From Methylococcaceae bacterium (GTDB taxonomy: Bacteria > Pseudomonadota > Gammaproteobacteria > Methylococcales > Methylomonadaceae), in NCBI GenBank assembly GCA_016715325.1, contig JADKAL010000010.1, positions 1 to 58,627 on the forward strand: 58,627 nucleotides of DNA. Direction: 5' to 3'. Made by a program: the position numbers and the translations under genes. Below, piece after piece: positions 37,001 through 48,728 of this stretch (position 1 is the first letter of the stretch; every line of letters starts with the position of its first letter). The notes under the pieces were generated by a model. It made no database searches and was not told where the DNA came from. It worked only from the letters and a program-made list of their open reading frames with translations.

Positions 37001-37293
37001 CGGCTCGGTACTTAAAAGAAATCGGCATCCCTTGTGAAGTGGTCGATAAAGTCAATGAAGGTCGACCCAATACGGTCGATATGATTAAAAACGACCAAAT
37101 TCAACTAATTATTAACACGACGGAAGGTAAAAAAGCCATTTCGGATTCATTTACCATGCGTCGAGAAGCATTGCAGCATCGAGTTACCTATTACACAACA
37201 ATGGCGGGTGCTAAAGCGGCTTGTTATGCGTTAGGCGAGTTGGAAGCAGGCGATGTGAATTGTTTGCAGGATTTACATAAAAGTCTAAATTAA
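34075..37293 (+). CDS. carB: Carbamoyl-phosphate synthase large subunit
   Basis: 1072 residues, full length for CarB. Two homologous ATP-grasp halves are visible: the first starts [23 protein letters not shown], the second [22 protein letters not shown]. Metal- and ATP-binding segments ([20 protein letters not shown] and [20 protein letters not shown]) occur in both. The C-terminal allosteric domain (about 935-1072), with [22 protein letters not shown] and [20 protein letters not shown], binds UMP and ornithine in relatives. It is co-transcribed with carA, and greA follows. Confidence 0.97.
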   Translation: MPKRTDIKSILLLGAGPIVIGQACEFDYSGTQACKALREEGYRVILVNSNPATIMTDPDMADAIYIEPIDWQTVEKIIEKERPDAVLPTMGGQTALNCALALDKHGVLAKYGVEMIGATKEAINKAEDRELFNQAMRRIGFEVAKSKTAHTIEEALAAQQEVGYPTIIRPSFTMGGSGGGIAYNKEEFIEICERGLDLSPTNELLIEESVLGWKEFEMEVVRDSKDNCIIVCSIENFDPMGVHTGDSITVAPAQTLTDKEYQILRNVAVAVLREIGVDTGGSNVQVAINPVDGRLIVIEMNPRVSRSSALASKATGFPIAKVAAKLAVGYTLDELKNEITGGATPASFEPAIDYVVTKVPRFAFEKFPQADDRLTTQMKSVGEVMAIGRTFQESLQKALRGLEIGICGLNEVVDIQAEDARDKIQRELRHPGPDRLLYVADAFRSGMTLNEVFESSKIDPWFLAQIEDLVLTEQSLSTKTLATLKEGELYKLKRKGFSDQRLAQLLETTENEIRNVRFKQNIHPVYKRIDSCAAEFASDTAYLYSTYEEECEARVTDKEKIIILGGGPNRIGQGIEFDYCCVHAALALREDGYETIMVNCNPETVSTDFDTSDRLYFESLTLEDVLEIVHIEKPKGVIVQYGGQTPLKLAKALEAAGVPIIGTSPDSIDLAEDRERFQKLLERLNLKQPPNATARSVEQAINAAKELGYPLVVRPSYVLGGRAMEIVFNEEGLQRYMKEAVSVSHDSPVLLDRFLDDAVEMDVDAIYDGERVLIGGLMEHIEQAGVHSGDSACSLPPYELAQDIQDQLREQVAKMAEALGVCGLMNTQFAIQGKDIYVLEVNPRASRTAPFVSKATGYPLAKIAARCMVGKTLAQQGITKERIPDYYSVKEAVFPFVKFPGVDPLLGPEMKSTGEVMGVGKTFGEAFAKSQRATGVNLNDGGKVLISIRDADKPKLAEIARMLVEKNYQIVATRGTARYLKEIGIPCEVVDKVNEGRPNTVDMIKNDQIQLIINTTEGKKAISDSFTMRREALQHRVTYYTTMAGAKAACYALGELEAGDVNCLQDLHKSLN

Positions 37294-37329
37294 ATCATGA
37301 GAATATCGATCAAGGAGTTGTTTGAGTAA

Positions 37330-37806
37330 ATGAATAAAGTACCCTTAACCGTTAAAGGTGCGGAAAAGCTAAGAGCGGAGTTAGAAGAATTAAAATCTGT
37401 TGTTCGTCCGCGGATTATTGCGTCTATTGCATCGGCCAGGGCGCATGGCGATTTGAAAGAAAATGCCGAATATCACGCGGCGCGGGAACAACAAAGCTTT
37501 GCCGAAGGTCGTATTGCTGAAATCGAATCGAAATTGTCCAACGCCCAGATCATTGATGTGACTAAAGTCGATGCAAACGGCAAGGTTGTTTTCGGAGCCA
37601 CAGTTGAAATTGAAGATATCGACTCCGAAAAAAGAGTGACTTATCAAATTGTCGGCGAAGATGAAGCGAACATCAAAGAAGGCCGTATATCTATCGGGTC
37701 GCCCATCGCCAGAGCCTTGATCGGTAAACAAGCGGGCGATACTGTCATCGTTAAGGCGCCGGGTGGCGATGTAGAGTACGAAATTGTTTCGGTAGACTAT
37801 GTATGA
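37330..37806 (+). CDS. greA: Transcription elongation factor GreA
   Basis: 158 residues, the normal GreA length. The coiled-coil N-terminal domain (about 1-75) starts [24 protein letters not shown] and has the tip acidic residues in [17 protein letters not shown], needed to trigger RNA cleavage in backtracked polymerase. The C-terminal FKBP-like domain contains [28 protein letters not shown]. It follows carB by 36 bp with an SD-like AAGGAG at about 37312, a frequent carAB-greA arrangement. Confidence 0.96.
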   Translation: MNKVPLTVKGAEKLRAELEELKSVVRPRIIASIASARAHGDLKENAEYHAAREQQSFAEGRIAEIESKLSNAQIIDVTKVDANGKVVFGATVEIEDIDSEKRVTYQIVGEDEANIKEGRISIGSPIARALIGKQAGDTVIVKAPGGDVEYEIVSVDYV

Positions 37807-37816
37807 GAAGCGGCTA

Positions 37817-38083
37817 TTATTTTTTAGGATTGTACCGGTATAGAACGGCAATTTGACCGATCATTTGAATCAAATTGGCTTTTGTTGCAGTGCAGATTTT
37901 TTCGCACATCGTGTTGCGTTCGTCACGCTCTGCGCGGATTTTGACTTTGATCAGTTCATGGTGATCCAGTGCAATTTCGGTTTCAGCCAGAACGCCTTCG
38001 GTGACTCCGGCTTGTCCGATCATGATGACCGGTTTTAAACCGTGAGCCTGTGAACGTAGTTTTTTCTTGCTTGCTGAATCCAT
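37817..38083 (-). CDS. yhbY: YhbY-type CRM-domain RNA-binding protein
   Basis: 88 residues forming one CRM domain: KKKLRSQAHGLKPVIMIGQAGVTEGVLAETEIALDHHELIKVKI, then IGQIAVLYRYNPKK. The GxxG-type loop GQAGVTEGV and the final IGQxAVLYR are family hallmarks. The protein binds pre-50S ribosomal particles in E. coli. It lies divergent from rlmE with 46 bp between starts, the same arrangement as in many gammaproteobacteria. Confidence 0.95.
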   Translation of the reverse strand: MDSASKKKLRSQAHGLKPVIMIGQAGVTEGVLAETEIALDHHELIKVKIRAERDERNTMCEKICTATKANLIQMIGQIAVLYRYNPKK

Positions 38084-38129
38084 GATGTTATACCTAACTA
38101 AACTTAATATTTTATCCTAAAAATTAAGC

Positions 38130-38756
38130 ATGAGCCGAAGTAAAAGCAGCGCTCGCTGGATGCAGGAGCATAAGGACGACGAATATGTCCGCTTAGCGCA
38201 AGCACAAGGTTATCGCTCCCGCGCCGTCTTCAAGATCAAGGAAATTCAGGAAAAGGACAAATTCATAAAGCCTGGAATGAATGTTATCGATTTAGGTGCG
38301 GCGCCGGGCGGTTGGTCGCAGTGGGTTAGGCCCATTTTAGGAAAAAAAAGTAAGCTGATTGCCTTGGATATTCTTCCGATGGAACCGATTGATGGGGTTG
38401 AATTCATTCAGGGTGATTTTCGTGAAGATTCGGTTTGGCAAATGCTTAATTCAATTGTTGAATCGGGAGTCATTGATCTGGTGCTTTCGGACATGGCGCC
38501 GAACATGAGCGGTAATAAAGCCGTCGATCAACCAAATTCGATGTATTTGGCTGAATTATCCTTGGATACCGCCAAGGCGTCATTAGAAAAAGGCGGCGCT
38601 TTTTTAGTGAAAGTTTTCCAGGGAGAGGGTTTTGACGATTTTCATCGAGAAGTGCAAAAACATTTCGAAAAAGTGACGATAAGAAAGCCGAAAGCTTCAA
38701 GACCGCGAAGTAATGAAGTCTATATTTTGGGTACGGGCTTTAAATCAATAGGATGA
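38130..38756 (+). CDS. rlmE: 23S rRNA (uridine-2'-O)-methyltransferase RlmE (FtsJ/RrmJ)
   Basis: 208 residues. SAM-binding motif I is NVIDLGAAPGGWSQW. The catalytic K-D-K-E tetrad is present: Lys in RAVFKIKEI, Asp in LVLSDMAPNMSG, Lys in AFLVKVFQGEG and Glu in RPRSNEVYILG. The enzyme methylates U2552 in the ribosomal A loop of the 50S subunit. It precedes ftsH, as in E. coli. Confidence 0.96.
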   Translation: MSRSKSSARWMQEHKDDEYVRLAQAQGYRSRAVFKIKEIQEKDKFIKPGMNVIDLGAAPGGWSQWVRPILGKKSKLIALDILPMEPIDGVEFIQGDFREDSVWQMLNSIVESGVIDLVLSDMAPNMSGNKAVDQPNSMYLAELSLDTAKASLEKGGAFLVKVFQGEGFDDFHREVQKHFEKVTIRKPKASRPRSNEVYILGTGFKSIG

Positions 38757-38882
38757 ATCCCCATCTCATTGTAATGAAAAGCTGAGTGTGCGAAAGAACA
38801 AAGGTATAACAGTCAGGGTACTCGTATCCTGATATAATGAAGCAGTTTATTAACCGAACCGTAACGGTCTGGGGTGTGTGTA

Positions 38883-40808
38883 GTGAATGACATGATGAAA
38901 AATATTATCCTGTGGGTGGTCATTGCGGTGGTCTTAATGTCCATTTTTAACAATTTCGGTTCTCAAGGAGAGCGAGGGGATAATACGGCATTATCTTATT
39001 CCCAATTCATGGAATCCGTTAAAGCAGGACAGGTTCAAGAAGTTACCATTGACGAGCATGTCATAAAAGGGAAAATGCAAGGAGGTCAACAGTTCAAGAC
39101 CTATGCGCCCACTGATATTCACATGGTTGACGATTTACTCGATAACAATGTCAACATAAAAGCGGTGCCGCCTGAGCAACCCTCCATGTTGATGCAATTA
39201 CTCGTATCGTTTGGGCCTATGTTGTTACTTATAGCCGTGTGGATTTTTTTCATGCGTCAAATGCAAGGCGGTGGCGCAGGTGGAAGAGGTGCGTTGAGCT
39301 TTGGTAAAAGTAAAGCGCGAATGCTCGAAGAAAACCAGATCAAGGTGACTTTCGCTGATGTGGCCGGTTGCGACGAAGCCAAGGAAGAAGTTGTCGAAAT
39401 GGTCGATTTCCTAAAAGACCCTGCCAAATATCAGCGATTAGGCGGCAAAATACCTCGCGGTGCATTGATGATCGGTCCTCCAGGAACCGGTAAGACCTTA
39501 TTGGCTAGAGCGATCGCCGGAGAGGCAAAGGTTCCGTTTTTCACCATTTCAGGTTCCGATTTCGTCGAGATGTTTGTCGGCGTTGGCGCTTCTCGCGTTA
39601 GAGATATGTTCGAACAGGCTAAAAAACATGCGCCTTGTATCATATTCATAGACGAAATCGATGCAGTGGGTCGTCAACGTGGTGCCGGATTAGGCGGTGG
39701 CAATGACGAACGCGAACAAACACTAAACCAATTACTCGTCGAAATGGACGGCTTTGAAGGTAATGAAGGCATTATTGTCATTGCGGCGACTAACAGGCCG
39801 GATGTCCTTGATAAAGCTTTGTTACGTCCCGGACGTTTTGACCGTCAGGTAACTGTCGGATTGCCGGATGTTAAAGGCCGCGAGCAGATACTTAATGTGC
39901 ATATGAAAAAAGTGCCTGCTGCAAATGACATAGAAATTAAGTACATAGCGCAAGGAACTCCGGGATTTTCCGGGGCTGATTTGGCGAATTTGATTAACGA
40001 AGCCGCATTATTTGCTGCTCGTCTCAATAAGCGATTGGTCAGCATGGTTGATCTTGAAAAAGCCAAAGACAAATTAATCATGGGTGCAGAAAGGCACTCC
40101 ATGGTGATGGATGAAAAAGAAAAGCGGATGACGGCTTATCATGAGGCAGGTCATGCGATAGTCGGACGTTTAGTTCCCGAGCACGATCCTGTGTATAAGG
40201 TCAGCATCATGCCTAGAGGCCGTGCTTTAGGGATAACTATGTTTTTGCCTGAGCGCGACCAATACAGCGCCAGCAAGCAAAAACTCGACAGTATGATTTC
40301 AAGTCTTTACGGTGGAAGAATTGCCGAAGAATTGATTTTCGGCTGGGAGCAAGTGAGCACCGGTGCTTCAAATGATATCGAGCGTGCAACCGAACTTTCC
40401 AGGAATATGGTGACTAAATGGGGATTATCTCAACGTCTCGGACCATTAGCTTACAGTGAGGAAGAAGGTGAAGTTTTTCTGGGTCGTTCTGTAACCCAAC
40501 ATAAGACGGTAGCTGAAGAAACATCGCATACGATTGATGAAGAAATTCGTGCCATTATCGATAGAAATTATGAGCGGGCTGAAAAGATTCTTAAAGACAA
40601 TATGGATATTTTGCATGCTATGTCTGATGCCTTGATGAAATATGAAACCATCGATAAATACCAAATTGACGATTTGATGGCACGCAGGCCGGTAAAAGCG
40701 CCTGAAGGTTGGGATGATATTCCGCCACGCGGCGGCGTTAAAGTGGACAGTGAAAATCAAAAAAGCAGCGATATTAAGGCCGAACAATCAATGGGCGGGG
40801 CAACCTAG
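38883..40808 (+). CDS. ftsH: ATP-dependent zinc metalloprotease FtsH
   Basis: About 641 residues from the GTG at 38883, which has GGGGTG six bases upstream; a longer frame starts at 38874. There are two N-terminal membrane helices (about 6-24 and 100-118) around a periplasmic domain. The AAA module has Walker [14 protein letters not shown], Walker [12 protein letters not shown], the [13 protein letters not shown] pore loop and the arginine finger in [11 protein letters not shown]. The zinc motif HEAGH is intact. It degrades membrane and short-lived cytoplasmic proteins such as LpxC and sigma-32. A TATAAT at 38833 may be its -10. folP, usual between ftsH and glmM, is absent here. Confidence 0.97.
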   Translation: MNDMMKNIILWVVIAVVLMSIFNNFGSQGERGDNTALSYSQFMESVKAGQVQEVTIDEHVIKGKMQGGQQFKTYAPTDIHMVDDLLDNNVNIKAVPPEQPSMLMQLLVSFGPMLLLIAVWIFFMRQMQGGGAGGRGALSFGKSKARMLEENQIKVTFADVAGCDEAKEEVVEMVDFLKDPAKYQRLGGKIPRGALMIGPPGTGKTLLARAIAGEAKVPFFTISGSDFVEMFVGVGASRVRDMFEQAKKHAPCIIFIDEIDAVGRQRGAGLGGGNDEREQTLNQLLVEMDGFEGNEGIIVIAATNRPDVLDKALLRPGRFDRQVTVGLPDVKGREQILNVHMKKVPAANDIEIKYIAQGTPGFSGADLANLINEAALFAARLNKRLVSMVDLEKAKDKLIMGAERHSMVMDEKEKRMTAYHEAGHAIVGRLVPEHDPVYKVSIMPRGRALGITMFLPERDQYSASKQKLDSMISSLYGGRIAEELIFGWEQVSTGASNDIERATELSRNMVTKWGLSQRLGPLAYSEEEGEVFLGRSVTQHKTVAEETSHTIDEEIRAIIDRNYERAEKILKDNMDILHAMSDALMKYETIDKYQIDDLMARRPVKAPEGWDDIPPRGGVKVDSENQKSSDIKAEQSMGGAT

Positions 40809-40831
40809 TCAAAATCGTTGAGGGATCGATA

Positions 40832-40863
40832 AAAAGGAGAGATGTGTAATCTCTCCTTTTTTT
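40832..40863 (+). terminator. Rho-independent terminator after ftsH
   Basis: A 12-bp perfect stem (AAAAGGAGAGAT / ATCTCTCCTTTT) around a GTGTA loop is followed by further T residues. It lies 24 bp past the ftsH stop and separates ftsH from glmM. Confidence 0.88.
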
Positions 40864-40900
40864 ATGTTATTTTCTTTGTGTTTTTATAGTCGTAAAACAT

Positions 40901-42235
40901 ATGTCAAAAAAATATTTTGGAACCGATGGTATTCGGGGCAAAGTCGGAGAGTATCCGATTACGGCAGATTTCCTGTTGAAATTAGGCTGGGCGGCAGGGC
41001 AAGTTTTTGCCAAAGGAGGAAATGATTTTGTCTTAGTAGGGAAGGACACCAGAATTTCCGGTTATATGTTCGAGTCTGCTTTGGAAGCCGGATTAACGGC
41101 GTCAGGTGTCGATACGAGGTTGTTAGGGCCGATGCCGACACCGGGAGTGGCTTATCTCACCAGGACATTGCGGGCGCAAGCAGGCATCGTCATAAGCGCT
41201 TCCCATAATCCTTACTACGATAACGGTGTAAAATTTTTCTCGGTTCACGGCACTAAGCTCCCGGATGAAATTGAAGAGGAAATTGAGCATTACATCGATG
41301 CGCCTATGACGACGGTTGAATCGTCGAGTTTAGGTAAGGCAAAACGAGTGGGGGATGCAGCAGGTAGATATATTGAATTCTGCAAAGCCAGCGTACCGAC
41401 GCGGCTTGATTTCGAAGGCTTGCGGATTGTTGTCGACTGCGCGCACGGCGCTACCTATCATATTGCGTCGCACGTATTCAGCGAGATTGGCGCCGAGGTT
41501 GTTTCAATCGGTGTCGAACCGAATGGTCTTAATATCAACGACGAATGCGGCGCTACCAAACCTCAAAAATTAGCCGAAACGGTAATGGCTTACCGGGCTG
41601 ATTTAGGTATCGCACTCGACGGCGACGGCGACCGCTTGATTATGGTCGATCACAAGGGCGAAATCGTCGATGGCGATGAATTGATTTACATCATCGCTAA
41701 ATCGAAATTGGAAGCAAAAGAATTGATAGGCCCGGTCATTGGAACACTGATGACGAATCTGGGAATGGAGCATGCGCTTCGTCAATTAGGCATAAACCTG
41801 TTAAGAGCTAAAGTCGGCGATCGATACGTAATGGAACTATTGCTCGAACATAAAGGGATTTTAGGAGGTGAAAATTCCGGGCATATCATCTGTTTAGATA
41901 AAACGACAACCGGCGATGGAATTATTGCTGCGTTGCAAGTTATTGCGGAAATGCAGCATACGGGAAAAAATCTGCACGAATTAAAGTCGGGAATGACAAA
42001 ATATCCGCAAATTTTGTTAAATATTAAAACAAAAACAAAGCCAGATCTTGATAGTAATGAATCTATTCAGAATGCGGTGAAAGACATCGAAAAAAAACTG
42101 GGCAAGTCGGGGCGGGTACTCTTGAGGGCATCGGGAACAGAGCCTTTGATTCGTGTTATGGTTGAAGGTATTCATGAAGATAAAGTCGTCGAATACGCTA
42201 ATCAACTGGCCGATGAAGTAATCAAAGCAGTCTGA
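40901..42235 (+). CDS. glmM: Phosphoglucosamine mutase
   Basis: 444 residues, the family norm. GlmM converts glucosamine-6-phosphate to glucosamine-1-phosphate for UDP-GlcNAc, peptidoglycan and lipopolysaccharide. The N-terminal YFGTDGIRG, the phosphoserine loop [20 protein letters not shown], the metal loop [13 protein letters not shown], the sugar loop GGENSGHII and the C-terminal [15 protein letters not shown] phosphate loop are all intact. It heads the glmM-tpiA-secG group after the ftsH terminator. Confidence 0.97.
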   Translation: MSKKYFGTDGIRGKVGEYPITADFLLKLGWAAGQVFAKGGNDFVLVGKDTRISGYMFESALEAGLTASGVDTRLLGPMPTPGVAYLTRTLRAQAGIVISASHNPYYDNGVKFFSVHGTKLPDEIEEEIEHYIDAPMTTVESSSLGKAKRVGDAAGRYIEFCKASVPTRLDFEGLRIVVDCAHGATYHIASHVFSEIGAEVVSIGVEPNGLNINDECGATKPQKLAETVMAYRADLGIALDGDGDRLIMVDHKGEIVDGDELIYIIAKSKLEAKELIGPVIGTLMTNLGMEHALRQLGINLLRAKVGDRYVMELLLEHKGILGGENSGHIICLDKTTTGDGIIAALQVIAEMQHTGKNLHELKSGMTKYPQILLNIKTKTKPDLDSNESIQNAVKDIEKKLGKSGRVLLRASGTEPLIRVMVEGIHEDKVVEYANQLADEVIKAV

Positions 42236-42295
42236 GCTTGAATTACTAGTTATTAAACTATATCATAAGCGGTTTTATTTATTCGGGGGATAACG

Positions 42296-43042
42296 ATGCG
42301 TCGTTCGTTAGTTGTTGGAAATTGGAAAATGAACGGCACACGTAGCAGTGCGGAATCATTAGCAAAAGGCATCTTAAGCGGATTAGGTGAAGATGTTGCA
42401 GATATTGCTATTTGTGTTCCTTATGTGTTTCTGAATGAGATTGGTCAGATTGTACAAAACACACGTTTGGGTTTGGGCGCTCAAAATGTGGCGGATAAGC
42501 CATCCGGCGCTTACACAGGCGAAATATCTGCTGGTATGCTTAAAGAATTTGGTTGTAAATATGCGTTAGTCGGTCACTCCGAAAGACGTACTTACTACGG
42601 CGATACCGATGAGTCGGTGGCGGCTAGATATTCTCAGGCGCAAGAGCAAGGAATTATTCCGGTTTTGTGTATCGGTGAAACGCTTGAAGAAAGAGAAAAA
42701 GACAAAACATTTGAAGTCATTACAACGCAATTGGATGCAGTTTTGACAAAGGCAGGTGTCAATTCATTAGACAATGCTGTTATCGCGTATGAGCCGGTTT
42801 GGGCCATAGGAACGGGCAGAACCGCAACCGATGAGCAAGCTCAAGAAGTTCATCAATTTATTAGGCAATATATTGCGGACAAAGATAAGGCTGTTGCTGA
42901 AAAAATTCAGATTTTATACGGCGGAAGCGCTAAGCCAGATAATGCAAAGGGGTTGTTTGCTATGCCGGACATTGACGGTGGCTTAATTGGGGGGGCTTCG
43001 CTGGATGCAGAGTCCTTTTTAAAGATTTATCACTCGGTTTAA
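42296..43042 (+). CDS. tpiA: Triosephosphate isomerase
   Basis: 248 residues. The signature AYEPVWAIGTG with the catalytic Glu, VGNWKMNG with Lys near the N-terminus, and the His in VGHSERR are all present, as is the YGGSAKPDN phosphate loop. It interconverts dihydroxyacetone phosphate and glyceraldehyde-3-phosphate. A GGGG-type ribosome site lies just before the ATG. secG follows by 14 bp. Confidence 0.97.
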   Translation: MRRSLVVGNWKMNGTRSSAESLAKGILSGLGEDVADIAICVPYVFLNEIGQIVQNTRLGLGAQNVADKPSGAYTGEISAGMLKEFGCKYALVGHSERRTYYGDTDESVAARYSQAQEQGIIPVLCIGETLEEREKDKTFEVITTQLDAVLTKAGVNSLDNAVIAYEPVWAIGTGRTATDEQAQEVHQFIRQYIADKDKAVAEKIQILYGGSAKPDNAKGLFAMPDIDGGLIGGASLDAESFLKIYHSV

Positions 43043-43056
43043 AATAATAAAATTAT

Positions 43057-43575
43057 ATGTATCAGGCAATAATTGTTATTCATATACTGCTGGGCCTAAG
43101 TATCATCGGATTGATATTGATGCAACAAGGTAAAGGTGCGGATGCCGGTGCAACCTTTGGTGGCGGCGCGTCGGGTTCGGTATTCGGCGCACAAGGTGCG
43201 GCATCGTTTTTGTCTCGGACCACAGCAATCTTGGCAACTTTGTTCTTCATAACAAGCTTAGGACTTGCTTGGATCAATGGAAATAGAGGGGCTGCTGCCG
43301 ATTTTATGAGCATCCCTGCCGCTGAAAAAGATGTTGTGGAAACCGGTTTGCCGAATGTAGACGGTGCGGAGGCCATAAAAAAACTTCCTACTCCGCAGGC
43401 AGTTGAAAAACAACCAGCTATAGAATCGCCGGTCACGACTGAAAAACCGGTAACTGAAGATACCATAGTTGCACCGGCTGTGCCAGTGCAACCGGAAGTT
43501 ATCGAAGAAAAGGAGAGCGAGTTAAAGCCGGAGCAGGCTCCGCAAGCACCGGTCAAAGCAAAAAAGAAGAAATAA
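43057..43575 (+). CDS. secG: Protein translocase subunit SecG
   Basis: 172 residues. Two membrane helices (about 3-22 and 52-72) enclose the conserved LMQQGKGADAGATFGGGASGSVFGAQG loop, the SecG hallmark. The C-terminal 80 residues are a Pro/Glu/Lys/Ala-rich tail ending in a Lys run, longer than in E. coli SecG (110). It belongs to the SecYEG channel of the inner membrane. tRNA-Leu(GAG) follows 8 bp later, as in E. coli. Confidence 0.95.
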   Translation: MYQAIIVIHILLGLSIIGLILMQQGKGADAGATFGGGASGSVFGAQGAASFLSRTTAILATLFFITSLGLAWINGNRGAAADFMSIPAAEKDVVETGLPNVDGAEAIKKLPTPQAVEKQPAIESPVTTEKPVTEDTIVAPAVPVQPEVIEEKESELKPEQAPQAPVKAKKKK

Positions 43576-43583
43576 TCAATTCA

Positions 43584-43668
43584 GCCGATGTGGTGAAATT
43601 GGTAGACACGCCATCTTGAGGGGGTGGTGACGCAAGTCGTGCCGGTTCAAATCCGGCCATCGGTACCA
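43584..43668 (+). tRNA. leuU: tRNA-Leu (anticodon GAG)
   Basis: The 85-nt sequence folds as a class II tRNA: acceptor GCCGATG / CATCGGT (with a G-U first pair, as in E. coli leuU), D-arm with TTGGTAGACAC, anticodon stem CCATC/GGTGG with loop TTGAGGG (anticodon GAG), a long variable arm, T-arm GCCGG-TTCAAAT-CCGGC, and an encoded CCA end. It decodes CUC and CUU. Confidence 0.96.
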
Positions 43669-43687
43669 ATAAATCAGTAAATGATTC

Positions 43688-43716
43688 AAAACCAGCTATT
43701 TTAGCTGGTTTTTTTT
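43688..43716 (+). terminator. Rho-independent terminator after tRNA-Leu
   Basis: A stem AAACCAGCT / AGCTGGTTT with an ATTTT-type loop followed by a run of T. It lies 19 bp past the tRNA. Confidence 0.9.
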
Positions 43717-43872
43717 GCCCGATAATTCACATTCCTGATGGGATTGTTGCTTAATTTAACTTCTATTGTTAATGGAACCTCGGTTGAGGAAATGCTGGTT
43801 TTATGGTGTAATGCAAAAGATTTTACCGTAGTATTTAAAGTTCCTTTCTGCTTCAAAGTTTATTTGTTGTAG

Positions 43873-45275
<1,403 letters not shown>

Positions 45276-45276
<1 letters not shown>

Positions 45277-46478
45277 TGTCGGCTAGAGATTTTTTAGATA
45301 AAATTGAGCCGCATTTTACAAAAGGCGGAAAGTTCGAAAAATATTTCGGATTGTACGAGATGGTTGATACCTTCATCTACACACCGGCTTCTGTAACACG
45401 CGGACAAACGCATATTCGTGATGGTAACGACTTAAAAAGGACCATGACATTTGTGGTTATTGCCACTTTTTTCTGTGTCTTAATGGCGCTCTATAACACC
45501 GGATATCAAGCGAACAACGCTATGGAAGCCATGGGAATGAAAGAAATTCCTAACTGGCGCGGGCTATTCATGTCGATGTTCGGCTATAACGCCATGAATC
45601 CTTTATCCAATTTTGTTCACGGTGCACTTTATTTTTTTCCTATTTATATTGTTACCTTAGCGGTTGGCGGTGTATGGGAAGTCCTATTTGCAACTGTGCG
45701 CGGTCATGAAGTAAACGAAGGTTTTCTGGTATCTTCCATGCTATATACCTTGATTATGCCGCCCGATATGCCTTTGTGGCAGGTGGCTTTAGGTATATCG
45801 TTCGGTATCGTGATCGGAAAAGAAGTATTCGGTGGAACCGGTAAAAACTTTTTAAATCCGGCGCTCACAGGTCGTGCGTTTTTGTATTTCGCATACCCTG
45901 CTTCGATATCCGGCGATTCCGTTTGGGTCGCTGTAGACGGCTACACAGCCGCAACGCCATTAGCTCTCGCAGCGAATGGCGGATTGGAAGCCATTAGTGC
46001 GGCCAACTATACATGGATTAAATCCTTTTTAGGATTTGAACCAGGTTGCTTAGGCGAAACATCAACTTTAGCCTGTTTGATAGGCGCGGCATTCTTACTT
46101 TATACGCGTATTGCATCCTACCGTATCATGGGCGGCGTGTTTATCGGCATGGTTGCCACATCGACTTTGTTCAATGTCATTGGAAGCGATACCGATCCGA
46201 TGTTCTCAATCCCTTGGTATTGGCATCTAACGATGGGCGGCTTCGCTTTCGGAATGGTTTACATGGCAACCGATCCGGTGAGTGCGGCGATGACCAACAC
46301 AGGTCGATGGTTGTTTGGAGGATTGGTAGGTATTATGACAGTGCTAATCCGTGTGGTTAATCCGGCATTTCCTGAAGGCATCATGCTTGCAATCTTATTT
46401 TCAAACATGTTTGCGCCTACGATAGATTATTTCGTAATGCAAGCCAATATCAGAAGAAGGATGAAACGCCATGCTTAA
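45276..46478 (+). CDS. nqrB: Na+-translocating NADH:quinone reductase subunit B
   Basis: 400 residues with about ten membrane helices. The segment FGGTGKNFLNPALTGRAFLYFAYP and the covalent FMN threonine region VDGYTAATPLALA are family features; the flavin site reads TAAT rather than the common SGAT. NqrB carries riboflavin and FMN and forms part of the sodium channel. Its start overlaps nqrA's stop and its end overlaps nqrC by 8 bp. Confidence 0.95.
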
Positions 46479-47404
46479 TGCCATCAAAAAGAACGAGCAA
46501 TACGTTAAGTTCTGTGCCGCATTGGATAAATGCGAGCATTATCAAAAATTTCTGGCTTATAAAGCAAAGGTACTCGCATTAGGTAACGATAGCTTAGAAA
46601 AAACCATTGCTATTGCCGTTGCGTTATGCTTGGTTTGTGCAGTATTAGTATCATTCGGCGCTGTTGCACTAAAGCCCTTGCAGGCTTACAACAAAAACCT
46701 CGATATGAAGAAAAATATTCTGGATGTTGCAGGGCTGTTGGAAGAAGGAATGAATATTGATTCTGCGTTTGCAGAAAAAATTGAGCCAAAGCTTGTTGAT
46801 TTGGAAACCGGCGATTATGTCGAAAACATGAATGCCGAAGAATACGACCAACGTAAAGCCGCGAAGGATCCAAAACTAAACATCGCTATACCAAAAGAGA
46901 AGGATATCGCGCATATAAGGTTAAAAGCCAAAGTTGCAAAAGTCTTTCTCGTTAAAGAAGGCAATGAAATCAAATCGATAATCCTCCCTGTCAGTGGTTA
47001 TGGCTTATGGTCAACACTATACGGGTTCTTATCGTTGGAGCCGGACGGTCAAACAGTACAAAGTATCAATTTTTACGATCAAGCCGAAACACCGGGCCTC
47101 GGCGGTGAAGTTGTGAATCCAAAATGGCGGGCGCTTTGGAAAGGTAAAAAGGTTTATGCTGAAACTGATCAACCTTCTTTGGATAAAGGCCGCAATTGAA
47201 GAGGCCGATATCGGTGAACCGGCAATCGCCTTGATCAAAGGGACAGTTGATAATGAAAAAGTGGGATCGCAATATCAGGTCGATGGTTTAGCAGGAGCGA
47301 CATTAACAAGTAACGGCGTGACCAATTTGGTGAGATATTGGATGAGCAATGAAGGTTTTGCTCGTTACCTGAGTAAAGTAAGAACTAAGAGGGCTAAGTC
47401 ATGA
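46471..47404 (+). CDS. nqrC: Na+-translocating NADH:quinone reductase subunit C, frameshifted as sequenced
   Basis: One membrane helix ([23 protein letters not shown]) is followed by a periplasmic FMN domain with [27 protein letters not shown] and [18 protein letters not shown], whose Thr takes covalent FMN. The frame breaks at GATAAAGGCC (47181-47190): dropping one G joins DQPSLDK to [18 protein letters not shown]. The N-terminus has about 40 charged residues before GNDSLEKT, where NqrC normally begins. There is no closer start, so the extension may be real. With the repair it is a full NqrC of about 310 residues. Confidence 0.88.
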
Positions 47405-48108
47405 GTGCGGTAATTGGCGACGATCTTAAAAGCGCGATTTTAAACGATGAAACAAAAAAAGTACTGACTGAGCCTTTAGTCAACAACAATCCCATTACCT
47501 TGCAGGTACTGGGCATTTGTTCGGCCTTGGCGGTTACTTCAAAAATGTCGACGTCATTAATCATGGCATTGGCTTTAACCTTAGTAACGGCATTTTCAAG
47601 TGCTGCTATCAGTGCTATTCGTAATCATACGCCGAGCAGTATTCGTATTATCGTACAGATGACGATTATTGCGTCTTTGGTTATTGTGGTCGACCAGATC
47701 CTGAAAGCAGTAGCTTATGACGTCAGCAAGCAATTGTCGGTTTTCGTTGGTTTGATTATTACCAACTGTATCGTCATGGGGCGCGCCGAAGGCTATGCGA
47801 TGAAAAATCCACCCATCGAAAGTTTTATGGATGGTATCGGTAATGGCGCGGGTTACAGCTTAATCTTAGTTACCGTCGCTTTTTTCAGGGAAATCTTGGG
47901 GTCTGGCAAACTGTTAGGTTTTGAAGTGCTGAAGTTAACTAAAGACGGCGGTTGGTACGATCCAAATGGACTAATGCTATTACCGCCAAGCGCTTTCTTT
48001 ATCATTGGGTTGATAATCTGGGCGGTGCGGCAATGGAAGCCGGAACAACGTGAAAAAAATGATTTTAAAATCATGGAAATTGCGCACGGCGAAGAGGGGC
48101 ATCACTAA
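47401..48108 (+). CDS. nqrD: Na+-translocating NADH:quinone reductase subunit D
   Basis: 235 residues, six membrane helices. [22 protein letters not shown] near the start and [50 protein letters not shown] in the middle carry the conserved Cys pair ([15 protein letters not shown]) that binds the intramembrane iron centre with NqrE. It starts within 4 bp of nqrC's stop. Confidence 0.96.
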   Translation: MSAVIGDDLKSAILNDETKKVLTEPLVNNNPITLQVLGICSALAVTSKMSTSLIMALALTLVTAFSSAAISAIRNHTPSSIRIIVQMTIIASLVIVVDQILKAVAYDVSKQLSVFVGLIITNCIVMGRAEGYAMKNPPIESFMDGIGNGAGYSLILVTVAFFREILGSGKLLGFEVLKLTKDGGWYDPNGLMLLPPSAFFIIGLIIWAVRQWKPEQREKNDFKIMEIAHGEEGHH

Positions 48109-48716
48109 TGGAAGGCTTAGTTAGTTTATTTATTAAATCGGTTTTCATCGAAAACCTAGCGCTTTCCTTCTTTTTAGGAATGTGTACGTTTATCGCGGTA
48201 TCCAAAAAAATCTCGACAGCGATGGGATTGGGGATTGCGGTTATGGTGGTGCAAGCCATCACCGTGCCCGCCAATAACTTTGTATATCACTCGTTATTGA
48301 AGGAAAACGCTTTGTCCTGGATGGGACTTCAAGGCGTAGACTTAAGCTTTTTAGCTTTATTGAGCTGTATCGGTATGATCGGTGCGCTCGTGCAAATATT
48401 GGAAATGGTCTTAGACAAATTTTTTCCAGCATTATATTTTGCATTAGGTATTTTCCTGCCGTTAATTACGGTTAACTGTGCCATTTTAGGCGGCAGTTTA
48501 TTTATGATCGAGCGCGATTATAACTTCACGGAAAGTGTTGTTTATGGCGTAGGTAGCGGTTTCGGTTGGGCCTTAGCTATTACAGTTATGGCCGGCGTAA
48601 GGGAAAAACTTAAATACAGCGATATTCCGGAAGCGTTGCAAGGGCTCGGCATTACGTTTATTACGGCCGGTCTTATGGCACTGGGCTTTATGGCTTTCTC
48701 TGGAATCCAACTTTAA
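48108..48716 (+). CDS. nqrE: Na+-translocating NADH:quinone reductase subunit E
   Basis: 202 residues, six helices. [29 protein letters not shown] and [18 protein letters not shown] hold the two conserved cysteines that pair with those of NqrD. The gene overlaps nqrD's stop by one base and precedes nqrF by 12 bp. Confidence 0.96.
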   Translation: MEGLVSLFIKSVFIENLALSFFLGMCTFIAVSKKISTAMGLGIAVMVVQAITVPANNFVYHSLLKENALSWMGLQGVDLSFLALLSCIGMIGALVQILEMVLDKFFPALYFALGIFLPLITVNCAILGGSLFMIERDYNFTESVVYGVGSGFGWALAITVMAGVREKLKYSDIPEALQGLGITFITAGLMALGFMAFSGIQL

Positions 48717-48728
48717 AGAAGGTAGCAC

